A stretch of DNA of 64,000 nt, taken from positions 63,326,724 through 63,390,723 of the forward strand of contig NC_068935.1 in NCBI RefSeq assembly GCF_023091745.1, in the 5' to 3' direction. The position numbers and the translations under genes are program-made. Numbering within the stretch: position 1 is the stretch's first letter; every line of letters begins with the position of its first letter. Below, piece after piece: positions 33,265-43,894 of this stretch. The notes beneath the pieces are model-generated. The model did no database searches. It was not told the origin of the DNA and was given only the letters and a program-made list of their open reading frames with translations. This DNA is from Budorcas taxicolor. Taxonomy: Eukaryota > Chordata > Mammalia > Artiodactyla > Bovidae.

Positions 33265-34565
33265 TTAAACCCCTCTTTTGTGCTGAGAAACGGGGGCCCC
33301 AAAGTGCTGCAAGGACCGCATCACCAGGGAAAGCTGCTCCAGACAGAAAACGATGGAGCTCTGGAGCAGGCCAGGGTCTTCAGCAGTCAATCGGCTAAAA
33401 GGGAGGGAAAATAAATTCAACTTTCCGCCGAGAAGGAGGAAGAGGAACATGTCCTCCCTCTGTTCCCGCACACCCACAAGCCCAGAGCACCACATTTTTC
33501 CTTTAGGCTTAACCGTCCATTATGGCTCCTCCTGGGCCCAGACTGGCCTTGCCCACCACCCACCACCCACCACCCCCTCCCCGGCCTTGGCCCCTTTTAG
33601 AACTCACAGAACCAGCATGTGGCCATTAACATCGAGCTCCTTCCGAATCGGCCCTTGCAGTTGAGTACGTGGAGTCAGGAAGTGGCGGGCGATGTCAGCT
33701 TCCGCGTGTGATGAGAAAGGCACAGTGAGGCTGCTGGTGGACATATGGTTAAGGCATCATCCGCATTTCTCATTTTGCCTGTACGTCAGGATCCCTGCTC
33801 ACTGAGACACGCCTTCTCCCACAGGAGGCCGACTAGAAAGTCCGGACCTCTCAGCCTATACTCTGAGTACACCCTGGATATCACCCCACGACCCTCTGGT
33901 TCCCTTCAGGTTGCTTTCCCTCACCACCATCGACACTACTCATTTTGCCTTTACGACAGGCTCCCTAGTCACGGAAATGCCTTCTACCCCAAGGCCACCA
34001 CCAGACACCCTAGATATCACCGCACGACTCTCTGGTTCCCTTCAGGTTGCTTTTCCTCACTATCTTCCCTTGGCAGCCTGACCCCCCCGTGACCCATATC
34101 CTCCAGCCCCCGAGAGTACCCTCCTCCTACACTTTAGCACCACTTGCAACCTCCCAAACCACCCCTCTCCCACAACCCAGCCCCCGCGGCCCCCTGGCCC
34201 ACCAGGGTTCCTGGAATAGGATACAACCGGAGGTCTCGGTTACTCAGAACTGCGGCTCCAGGTGCAGCATCTCCACTAGGCCCTGGAGCGTGAGGTGGCC
34301 CCGAGATCTGCAGAATGGCACCAGCTGCGCCACCTGGCTCTCCTGCAGCGCTGGGGCCTCTGGGACCAGCCAGGTCACCAGCGCCTCCATGAACCCCGTG
34401 ACCGACGACGTCACCAGGGCAAGCTGCGTCACCAGGGTCATCCTGGCCACCAGCACCACCGGGCACTCTGTGGCTACCATGTGCTGTGCCTGCTGCAAAT
34501 TCCACGGCACCTGGGTCTTCTTTGGCTGCCCTGGTGGCTCCTCCACCATGTGCATCGGACTCCAT
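33265..34565 (-). CDS. LAGE3-like: LAGE3/CTAG-family protein, Pcc1 domain (three exons)
   Basis: Predicted exons on the minus strand: 34,565-34,225 (341 nt), 33,733-33,608 (126 nt), 33,394-33,265 (130 nt), giving 198 residues and stop TAA. LAGE3 is the Pcc1 subunit of EKC/KEOPS, which helps make t6A37 in tRNA and binds OSGEP; the CTAG relatives are testis/tumour antigens. Seen: residues 1-113 are Gly/Ala/Pro-rich with no domain; residues 114-198 match the Pcc1 fold, with SLTVPFSSHAEAD, then DVNGHMLVLRLTAED across the second splice junction, then FCLEQLSLVMRSLQHFGAPV. Exon 3 follows a strong acceptor (cctcccttttag) and exon 2 has a GTGAGT donor. The exon 1 donor is the non-consensus GTATCC, supported by phase and by conservation in all relatives. 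The ATG has A at -3 and G at +4. Human LAGE3 is 143 residues, so the N-terminus is longer here. It may be a testis-restricted paralogue rather than the housekeeping gene. Confidence 0.72.
33769..34065. repeat. Two-unit tandem repeat in intron 1 of the LAGE3-like gene
   Basis: Two diverged units beginning 'ctcattttgcct' at 33,769 and 33,939 share 'gatatcaccccacga/gcacga' and 'ctggttcccttcaggttgctttt'. The second is shorter inside. Both units are also present in the paralogue (from about 59,309 and 59,474), so the duplication predates the gene duplication. Confidence 0.75.
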
Positions 34566-34661
34566 CTTGAACCCTCTCCCCCTCCCTCGGCAGCGCGAAA
34601 GACTGAACCCTCCTTACAGAAACCAGGCGTGTACTGCGACCTGCAGCTCAGCATAGGCAGA

Positions 34662-34673
34662 GCGCCTGCGCAC
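34662..34673. promoter_or_regulatory. NRF1-like GC element upstream of the LAGE3-like gene
   Basis: GCGCCTGCGCAC (reverse GTGCGCAGGCGC) lies 97 bases before the ATG. It resembles an NRF1 half-palindrome and is conserved at 60,197-60,208 in the paralogue. Confidence 0.4.
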
Positions 34674-34769
34674 ACTCACTCTGGTCCTGCCTCTCGATGG
34701 GTTCCCACTGACCATTAGTTCTCGCGATGACTGCAGGCTCTTTGGCAACGGGCGCCCCCTGCTGAAATT

Positions 34770-35328
34770 TCATGCCTTAGTGTGCCGTGTCGCCCCCTTC
34801 CGCCTGTGCGGACACACACTCATGGCCCGGAAACCTGGTGAACGGCTTAGTGGTGAGGCCTCTGGTGTGGGGTCCAGCTCCTCAGTGTGCATGCTCAAAC
34901 AGACAGTGCCACACTCCTCAGTGACACGACTGATTCTATTCCAAGCCTGCAAACCCCAGATGAGGCCCTGTCCCTGTGCACCTCCAAGACTGTGCCACTG
35001 CCAACCCGGCCACACTGACAGGTGACCATTTTGCTGAGCACAGGTCCTTGTCATCCACTTCCAGGAGGTAGTCGGGCCCCCACTGTGTCACACCTGGTCT
35101 GTCCCTCTGGTGTCCCACACATAGCTCCCATGTGCATTCGTGTGTCTCCAGGTAGGTACAGCACATGGGCATCTGCCTGTCCATGTCTGTGTATGTGTGC
35201 CCGAGAAAGACAGAGAGTGCCTGTGCACAGGTGCTAGCACGTGTGTGTACCTGTGTGTGAGAGAGCATGTGGTCAGGTGCATGTACGTGGGAGTGTAAGT
35301 GTGTTTGTGCACAGGGTCATGCACACGG

Positions 35329-35363
<35 letters not shown>

Positions 35364-36046
35364 CGAAAGAGCACGTGTCAGAGGCATGCACACTGGGATC
35401 TCTGTGTGCTTTGTTCATGCACAGATGCCTTTGCATGGCAGTGTACGGGGACCCGGTCCTGGAGTCCTGAGACTAGGGATGCAGAGTAGACTGTGCTTGG
35501 CCGCCTGGGAATGGAAGCAAGGACTGCTGTTGGACTCACTGGAGATGGCATGGGGCTGGGCCTGTTGATGCTGCAGGCACGCAGATGGCATGGAATCCAG
35601 GCTAGGGGCTTACCCCAGGCCGCCAGAAGCAGCGGTGAGAACAGCCTCACATAAGGGCTGCCGGAAGGGCAATGGGCTCCAGGAATCAATCCCCTAGTCA
35701 CATGGCCTCTGCTGGCACAACTCTCACGGGCTTTCCCTCTCCAGGAACAAGGTCTTGCAGCTCTCCGAAGGGCTGTAGCTGCCAGGTGCTCTCAACTGGG
35801 AGGTAACCCTGTGTCTGCTGGCCTGCTGGGTGCTGGTCTATTTCTGTGTCTGGAAGGAGGTCAAGTCAAGAGACACAGTGCAGCTGGGGGCTGATGGGGC
35901 TGGGGCACCACTATCTGGTAGGTGGTGTGTGTCTGCCAGGGAACCACTGGTGCCACGGAAGGTGACTGGATCAGAGCCACTGCACGAGGAGGGGATAGGT
36001 ACTTCAATCAGTCCGCTTGAGCCTCACTGCCTGGCTGGATAGGCCT
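34770..36046. other. GT-rich flank of the LAGE3-like gene, no gene seen
   Basis: Non-repetitive sequence with many TG/CA runs between 35,100 and 35,380; the longest is an uninterrupted (TG)n near 35,329-35,352. The homologue at 60,300-61,572 lacks that long run. The right edge (36,046, 'gcctctcag') is the point where the two copies part. Confidence 0.6.
35329..35352. repeat. (TG)n microsatellite
   Basis: Uninterrupted TG repeats inside a longer alternating purine-pyrimidine stretch. The homologous place near 60,905 has only a short run. Confidence 0.85.
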
Positions 36047-36530
36047 CTCAGTTCAGTTCAGTTCAGTTCAGTCGCTCAGTCGTGTCCGACTCTTTGCAAC
36101 CCCATGAATTACAGCACGCCAGGCCTCCCTGTCCATCACCAACTCCCGGAGTTCACTCAGACTTGCGTCCATCGAGTCAGTGGTGCCATCCAGCCATCTC
36201 ATCCTCTGTCGTCCCCTTCTCCTCCTGCCCCCAAATCCCTCCCAGCATCAGAGTCTTTTCCAATGAGGCAACTCTTTGCATGAGGTGGCCAAAGTACTGG
36301 AGTTTCAGCTTTAGCATCATTCCTTCCAAAGAAATCCCAGGGCTGATCTTCAGAATGGACTGGTTGGATCTCCTTGCAGTCCAAGGGACTCTCAAGAGTC
36401 TTCTCCAACACCACAGTTCAAAAGCATCAATTCTTCGGTGCTCAGCTTTCTTCACAGTCCAACTCTCACATCCACACATGACTACTGGAAAAACCATAGC
36501 ATTGACTAGATGGAACTTTGTTGGAAAAGT
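36047..36530 (-). repeat. BovB 3' end, antisense
   Basis: Begins with four ttcag repeats and runs to 'actactggaaaaaccatagc'. It lies at the right boundary of the old duplication and is absent at 61,572. Confidence 0.9.
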
Positions 36531-36536
36531 TGAGGT

Positions 36537-37020
36537 TAGAACTTCAAAAATACAATATTAAAAACACAAAACAAAATCAAGTACAAATCATTATTTATAT
36601 ATATATATGAAACTTGCTTTAAAAATAAGTCTTTTGTTGCAAGGTAATAGGAGGTTATAAACATGAAAATTAAAAGAGTGATAAAGAAATTAAAAGAAAA
36701 AATGATAAAATGATATTTGTAAAAATATATCAAGGAATTGGTCTGGAGGTGCTGAAGGTAGTGTGGGATCAGTTCAGTTTCAGATAGTTCCTCATTCCAG
36801 TTTATACTTCTTCTGAACGACTTTAGGCCCCTTCCAATGTTTAGTCAATGCTAACTACAGGGTTTTAATCTGTTGCACCTGTCACTTCCAGAGCGGTTCC
36901 CTCTACTTTATCTTGGCTTCTTCTCTTTGCAAGTCTCTTCATTGTCTAATTTAGGCCCTGCCACAAGGGGGCAAAGGTGGTCACTTATTTAGGCTCAGTT
37001 GTTCAGTTGTGCTGTGGGGG
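36537..37020 (-). repeat. L1 5' UTR region, antisense, inner part
   Basis: An A/T-rich block ('aaaattaaaagagtgataaagaaattaaaag') followed by sequence typical of artiodactyl L1 5' UTR. It is probably the continuation of 38,045-39,287, separated by the BovB at 37,023-38,040. Confidence 0.5.
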
Positions 37021-37022
37021 AG

Positions 37023-38040
37023 TGAGTTCAGTTCATTTCAGTTCAGTCACTCAGCCCTTTCTGACTCTTTGTGATGCCATGGACTGCAGCATGCCAGACC
37101 TCCCTGTCCATCACCAACTCCCAGAGTTTACTCAGACTCATGTCCATTAAGTCAGTGATGCCATCCAACCATCTCATCCTCTGTCATCCCCTTTTCCTTC
37201 CACCTTCAATCTTTCCCACGATCAGGGTCTTTTCAAATGAGTTCTTCACATCAGGTGGCCAAATGTTGGAATTTCACTTTCAACATCAGCCCTTGCAATG
37301 AATATTCAGGATTGATTTTCTTTAGGATGAACTGGTTGGATCTCCTTGCAGTCCAAGGGACTGGCAAGAGTCTTCTCAAACACCACAGTTCCAAAGCATC
37401 AATTCATTGGCACTCAGCTTTCTTTGTATTCCAACTCTTACACCCATGTATGACTACTGGAAAACCATAGCCTTGATTAGACGGATGTTTTTGGCAAAGC
37501 AGTGTCTCTGCTTTTTAATATGCTGTCTAGGTTGGTCATCACTTTTCTTGCAAGGAGCAGCTGTCTGTTAATTTCATGGTTGCAATCACCACCTGCAGTA
37601 ATTTTGGAGCCCCCAAAATAAAGCCTGTCACTGTTTCTACTGTTTCCCCATCTATTTGCTATGAAGTGATGGGACCGGATGTCATGATCTTAGTTTTCTG
37701 AATGTTGAGTTTTAAGTCAACGTTTTCACTTTCCTCTTTCACTTTCATCCAGAGGTTCTTTAGTTCTTCTTCACTTTCTGCCAGAAGGGTGGTGTCATCT
37801 GGATATCTGAGGTTATTGATATTTCTCCCGGCCATGTTGATTCCAGCTTGTGCTTCACCCACCCAGCATTTCTCATGATGTATCGTGCATAGAAGTTAAA
37901 TAAACAGGGTGACAGTACAGAGCCTTGACATATTCCTTTCCCTATTTGGAACCAGGCTGTTGTTCCATATGCAGTTCTGTTTCCTGACCTGCATACAGAT
38001 TTCCCAAGGGGCAAGTCAGGTGCTCTGGTATTTCTGTCTC
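37023..38040 (-). mobile_element. BovB LINE, 3' part, antisense
   Basis: Runs from 'gttcagttcatttcagttcagtc' to the RT region. Minus-strand fragments include AGRNINNLRYPDDTTLLAE (37,659-37,862) and GTTAWFQIGKGICQGSVLSPC (37,760-38,014). Frames are broken. Confidence 0.9.
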
Positions 38041-38044
38041 TTTA

Positions 38045-39287
38045 AGAACACTGCAAACAAATATCACTGGTATGTGTGTAATGCACGCAGTGTATGTACC
38101 ATACAGAGTTTGCCCCAGGTCATGACGGCCTGTGCATTAACAGTCTACACTGTTCAGTCTCCAGGTTGCTCTGCAGGGGTGCTCTCAAAAGTGGGCCCTG
38201 CGCTTTTTGCAATTCCCAGGACTGAGATGCTCAGGTTTAGGTTCTCAGACCTTCCACAAGGGCACAGATGTGGCTGGGCATTTACTTTTTGCCCTTCCCA
38301 GGCCTGAACTGCTCAGGCCACAGGTGCTTGGCAAGCACAGACCCCCAGGTGTGCCATGCATCTTAATCACCTCCCCGGTCCCAGTGGCTTGCTTTCCCCA
38401 TGTGCGCCATGAAAGCACTGTCTTTGGTGTGCCCTTTGTCTCCCCTGTGAAGCTGATCACAGGCTCTGACCTGCCCTGGTAGATGTCAACCATCCAGGAT
38501 CCCAGGAAGACGTGGTTAGCAACTGGGAACCTACTCACAGTTTGGTGGAGGATTCCATCTCTGAGGCTGAGATTGCCCCTTGCCTTCTGGCTCTAGTTGT
38601 CACCCACAAGTCTCTCTGCTTCCAGCCGCAAGGAGCCCGTCCAATGCTGCTAGCTTTCCTCTGGTATTCACTCAGTCCTTTGTTCTGTGAGTGGGCCAGG
38701 CTGCTTATTAGGGCAGAGCTGTTCCCAGGAAAGTTCTCTGTTTCTCTCTCTCTCTTTTTTCCTCTCTCTGGCTACCACACAGTTTGGGTTGCTATCTCTC
38801 GTTAGCTCCCTCAGTTTGTCCTCAGGGCATTCAGGCCAAGTCCTTACCCTAAGCACGCAGCCCATGCCTTCCTGTCCAGGTAGTGGATGTTAGCGTCTGG
38901 GTTACTACTCCGCTGGCAGTTGCGCTTAAGTGCGTATTCTCTGTTATTATTATTTTTTCTCTCTCCAGGTTATGTTGCCCTCTGAGATTCCAAAACTCCC
39001 CAGAGCCCTGCCGGTGAGAGGGATTCCTGCCGTTTGGAAACTTCTCCTCCTTCATGACTCCCTCCCCAGGACAGGTCTCCATTCCTAACCCTTTTGCCTC
39101 TCTTTTTGGCTTTTATATCTTGTCCTGTCTCCTTTGGAAGAGCATGAGCTTCCTTTTGGGTGCCTAGTGGCCTCCTCCGGAGTTCAGAAGCTGTTTTTTG
39201 TAAGTTGCTCAGCATTCAAATGATCTTTTGATGAATTTGTGTGGGAGAAAGTTGTCTCCCCATCCTATTTCTCCATCTTAGGACCAC
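38045..39287 (-). mobile_element. L1 5' UTR with its 5' end, antisense
   Basis: Read on the minus strand from 39,287: 'tcctaagatggagaaatagg', then 'cacaaattcatcaaaagatc', then 'ggcacccaaaaggaagctc', then 'ggacaagatataaaagccaa'. This is the start of a mammalian L1 5' UTR. The element therefore keeps its 5' end but is cut off near 36,537 without ORF1/ORF2. Plus-strand frames here are chance. Confidence 0.7.
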
Positions 39288-39332
39288 CCCTAAATTGGGA
39301 AATTTATTCCCAGACATTGTTCCTAATGTGTT

Positions 39333-39652
39333 GTGCTTAGTCGGTCAGTTGTGTCCAACTCTTTGTGACCCCATAGACTGTGGCCCCCCAGGCTCCTCTT
39401 TCCATAGGGATTCTCCAGGCAAGAAAGCTGGAGTGGGTTCCCATGCCCTCCAGGGTATCTTTCCAAGCCAGGGATCAAACCCAGGTCTCCCACACTGCAC
39501 ACAGATTCTTTACCAGCTGAGCCACCAGGAAAATCCAAGCATACTAGAGTGGGTAGCCTTTCCCTTCTCCAATGGATATTCCTGACCCAGGAGCCTAACC
39601 AGGGTCTCCTGCATTGCAGGTGAATTCTTTACCAACTGAGCTATCAGGGAAT
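39333..39652 (-). repeat. Bov-tA/BOV-A2 SINE pair, antisense
   Basis: Homologue of the pair at 15-309, with a fuller first monomer ('gtcagttgtgtccaactctttg'). Confidence 0.85.
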
Positions 39653-40534
39653 ATAGAGAGTTCTTAAGCCTGAAGCCTTTTGTTTACTGGTCTCTGTATT
39701 GGCCTGTGCCCCTCTCTGACAATGACCAGGAGCTGTCTTGACACCATCTGAAATAGTGTGCTTAGACCCAAATGAAACACGTTTAAGTTGGCCTCCACTG
39801 CTTGGTTGGCTTGCATAGTCTCATCTCCTCCTCAGGAGGCTGATTCCAAGCCACTTTTTCAAATTGCTGGCATTCAACCTTCAGAGGTGGTTAGCTTTCT
39901 CCACCTATAGGTTTCTGATATATTGGGCTCTCAGTCACCAAATGTTTCAGGTCTCAGGCAGAGAGCATCACTGTTAGAAGATCTGCATCCCTTCCCAGCT
40001 CTGCTTGGAGACCACCCGGTTAGCCTGAGTTCCTCTTTCTTTCCTAGGACTTCTCTGAAAGCAGAAAGACCATCAACACATCCCCAACATTTTGGTTCGT
40101 TCTATCACCTCCTCCAACACTTCAGCTTTGGACAGCCTGTCGTCCACCTCCCAAAGTCCTGTGGGGAGTAGCTGTTTTATCAACCGTGCTAAGAATACAG
40201 CACATACAACGAACTGCATCCATTTAAATTGTGTTCCTTGGTGATTTCAGAAAATCGTGTCTGCCCATGCAGCCAGCACCAGAGTAACATACAGAATGTT
40301 CTCATCATCCCTGTGTTGTCATTTTCCATCACACCCAACCTGCAGCAAACTAGAGGTGTTTCACTCTAGATGTGTTTGCATTTTATGTAAATGGATCATC
40401 CAATGTGTGTCTGAATATGTACTTTGAATAAAAGTACTGTGAACATTTGTGTCCAAGTTTTAGTGGGGACATACAGCTTTCCCTCATAGCTCAGTTAGTA
40501 AAGAGTCTGCCTGCAATGCACAAGCCCCTGGTTT

Positions 40535-41165
40535 TCAATGCTACTGCAAAGTTGACGATAAAGTGGAAGCACTAACAGATTTTATTTTCTTGGGCTCCAA
40601 AAGCACTGTGGATGGTGACTGCAGCCATGAGATTAAAAGGCCCTTGCTCCATGGAAAGTAAGCTATGATAAAACTAGACAGTATATTAAAAGGCAGAGAC
40701 ATCACTTTGCCAACAAAGATCTGTATAGTCAAAGCTATGGTTTTTCCAGCAGTCATGTACAGATGTAAGTGTGGGACTATAGTGAGGGCTGAGTGCCAAA
40801 GAACTGACATGTTTGAACTGTGGTGTTGGAGAAGACCCTTGGGAGTTCTTTGGACAGCAAGGAGATCAAACCAGTCAATCCTAAAGGAAATCAGCCCTAA
40901 AGATACATTGGAAGGATTGATGCTGAAACTTAAGCTCTAATACTTTGGCCACCTGATGCGAACAGACGACCCATTGGAAAAGTCGCTGATGCTGGCAAAG
41001 ACTGAGGGCAGGAGGAGAAGGGGCTGACAGAGGATGAGGTGGTTAGGTGGAATCACTGACACAATGGACATGAGTATGAGCAAATTCTGGGATATGGTGA
41101 AGGATTCAGAAGCATGGCGTGCTTCATTCCATGGGATCCCAGAGTCGGACACAACTCAGCGATTG
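40535..41165 (+). repeat. BovB 3' part, sense
   Basis: Contains 'gactgcagccatgagattaaaagg', RDITLPTKICIVKAMVFPAVMY (40,700-40,760) and the tail 'agagtcggacacaactcagcg'. Absent from the corresponding place near 1,160-1,380 in the left copy. Confidence 0.88.
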
Positions 41166-41385
41166 AACAACAACAGTCCTCTACTACAATAGGAACACAG
41201 AACTGGCCTCTTTTTTCTTCGTTACTAAATTCTGGACACTGAACCAACAGGTATATGAGGAGGAGGGATGTTTTCTCTTTTTGTTGGATGGTAAAGGATG
41301 GGCCCGCCCCAAGGGATCTCTCAGTGACTTTTCAAACCAGTGCTTACAATGGGAAACACCTTTTCTAAATATAGTTCATTTTATG

Positions 41386-42245
41386 TCTTTTTTTTTTTGC
41401 CCAATAAAAAGTTATTCATTTCTTACTATTGATTTGTAAGAGATTTTGATTGGAGAAGGCAATGGCGACCCACTCCAGTACTCTTGCCTGGAAAATCCCA
41501 TGGAGGGAGGAGGAGCCTGGTAGGCTGCAGTCCATGGGGTCATGAAGAGTCGGCCACAACTGAGCGACTTCACTTTCACGCATTGGAGAAGGAAATGGCA
41601 AACCATTCCATTGTTCTTGCCTGGAGAATCCCAGGGACGGGGGAGCCTGGTGGGCTGCCACCTATGGGCTTGCACAGAGTCGGACACAACTGAAGCGACT
41701 TAGCAGCAGTAGCAGCAGCAAGAGATCTTGATATAATTCTAAACAGAAGTTCTTTGTTGGATATATGACTTGCAAGTTTTTTCTTCCAGTTTTGGGTTGT
41801 CTTTTCAACTTTCTTGAAAGTGTCTTTTGAAGCACAAAAGTTTTACATTTTGATGGAAGTCCAATTAATTTACTCTTTTTGTTGTGTGTGCTTTTAGTGT
41901 CATACTAAGAATTCATTGCCAAATCCAAGGTAGTAAAGTTTTATGCTCATGTTTTCTTCTTGACTTTTCTTTTCTTTGGCTCTTACGTTTAGGTCTTTAT
42001 CAATTGTGAGTTTATTTTTGTATATGATATAAAGCAAGGGTCCAATTTTATTCCTTTGTTTGTGGCTATTGTTGTCCCAGCATCATTTGTGAAAGACTCT
42101 TGTTTTCCTACTGAATTGTCTTGGCATCCTTGTTGAAAACTCCACTGACTAAATATATAAGTATATAAAACATATTGACTCTATCTCCCTCATGAAATAC
42201 TGCCAAGGACAAAAAGAACAGCAAAGCAATTTGTTTTTCTTTTAA
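41386..42245 (-). repeat. Old L1 block, antisense, present only in the right copy
   Basis: 'gttctttgttggatatatgacttgcaag', 'tcattgccaaatccaagg' and 'catcatttgtgaaagactcttg' are antisense L1 ORF2 3' text. Against the left copy (join at about 1,512) it is an 860-base difference. No poly-A or clean target site is visible, so deletion from the left copy is as likely as insertion here. Confidence 0.7.
41451..41719 (+). repeat. BOV-A2 dimeric SINE
   Basis: Two monomers and an (AGC)n tail. Target-site copies aagagattttgat (41,438-41,450) and aagagatcttgat (41,720-41,732) flank it with one mismatch. Confidence 0.92.
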
Positions 42246-43840
42246 ACGTTTCTTTAAATCCCTGCCTTCCCTGTGGGTTGGGAGGAAGACACTGGAGAAA
42301 GGAAAACATTTCTCCTTCCCAGGGGAAATTACATCGTTTGTTTCAACCTAGTACTTCTAAGAGTTGCCCTCTCAAGTTCCTAGGAGTCCCTGAAGGTCCT
42401 TGGTATTCATTCTTCCAACAGCACTCCCAAACTCTCCTTGCTACCTTCACCTGCCTCGTGCCCACAGATTTTGCTCTCCTGCTTCAGTGGTTCAAGGCTC
42501 CAGTGGTCTCTTGGGTTCATTCTCAGAATCTTCCTAGTGAAAGGTGAGTGAACAGGACAACTGGTTTCCACCAGTAGCCTTGAGACCAGGTAGAGAGGCT
42601 GGATGCACATCTGGCTATGAGAAGGTGAGTCTTGGCAGTTTTTTCCAGCCCTGGAATCAAGATAAACTTTATCCCTCTTTTCTTGGTGGGCTGATGAAAT
42701 GGAGGAGGCCTTGGAGTAGGAGAGCAGCCACTTCCTGGCACACTACAGGAGAGAGACTGATGGGTGTTGTAGGAGCTCCAAGAACAGAAGACTTTTGGCA
42801 CGGTGATGAAGAGCTTGGAAGGAAAGCAAGGAAGGCTCTGGGGCAGGGGCTTTAACTGGCATCAGGAGTGCCAGCCAATGTTTCCTCAGGGACTGGGGAT
42901 TGAGCAGACCCCTTCCCTGACAGAGGAGCAGGTTGGGGCTGGCACCGAGAACAGAAGCCCATATATATGGTGGGGCTTCTGAGCTAGCCCTGATCACCCT
43001 GTGGCATGTTGGGGGGATTTGCATTCTCTTTCGGGGTGTCAGGGCCGTGAACAGAAGCAGTCTTGTGCTCCCTGCACAGCCAGGCAAACTGGGCCTTCCG
43101 GATGACCTTGACCAGGGTTTGCCAAGGCTGAACCTCTGAGTACCATTGCAGCAATAAGGCCCTGAAGGCAACCACGTGAAAAGCACAGGGTGGAAGAGAG
43201 AGTCTGAAGCAAAGCTGGCCATGCATCCAAGAGGGGCCTCAACAGGGTGTCTGGATCACCTGGTATTCTCCTGTGAGAGGTCCCAAGTGCAGCCATGTCT
43301 GTGACACCCAACAGGGTTAGTCAGGCTCTGAGCAGCTGACTCCTCTGACCAGGTGCATGGACCGCATCATTTCAAGCCCAGGTGACACAATAAGACTTGT
43401 AGTCGAGTAGACTTGACACTGGGGACTCAACAGGTAGGTGCCAGGACAGACACCCGCGGTGTTGAGGCTAGTTCTGGCAACTCTTTCATCCTCTTTCTGT
43501 AGGATTCTGTTACCTTTCAAGCCTTTGGTGGGGGAGACATAAAGCGTACACCAGAGCCCAGGTGTCAGGGGGCCACTGGCTCAGCTGACTTTCAGGCTCC
43601 AGAGATTTCCCCTTTGCACATCGTCCATGGAGGGAGCAGGCCTATTGGTGGCTTCTTTTCGCTCCACTGCAGTTACAACTAGCAGTCGTCTCTGCTTCGT
43701 GGAGGAGCTTTATTATGATGTCTTCTTACAGTTGTTTGTGCTTCTAAAGCTTCTCTATACAAACACACAGGAGGCAGGGTATGGGCAGCAGGCTGTATGA
43801 AAATCCACAAATTTAAATACCATGGCTATTTTAACCAGTA
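42246..43840. other. No gene seen; duplicated intergenic DNA
   Basis: Homologue of about 1,512-3,070. The 159-codon minus-strand frame at 42,743-43,222 is not kept in the left copy, where the same region is split, so I do not call it a gene. Confidence 0.5.
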
Positions 43841-43849
43841 CTATACATA

Positions 43850-43892
43850 CACACGCACACACACACACACACACACGCACACACACACACTC
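43850..43892. repeat. (CA)n microsatellite
   Basis: Interrupted (CA)n with two CGCA steps. The left copy has (TA)-rich sequence at this place (about 3,087-3,105). Confidence 0.9.
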
Positions 43893-43894
43893 TT

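Noticed and set aside
35241..35568. Cys/Val-rich plus-strand frames over the TG-rich region
   Set aside because: They are translations of a TG microsatellite and are not kept in the homologue at 60,656-60,949.
42743..43222. 159-codon minus-strand frame
   Set aside because: The homologous region of the left copy (2,118-2,467) is split into shorter frames, which argues against a conserved protein.
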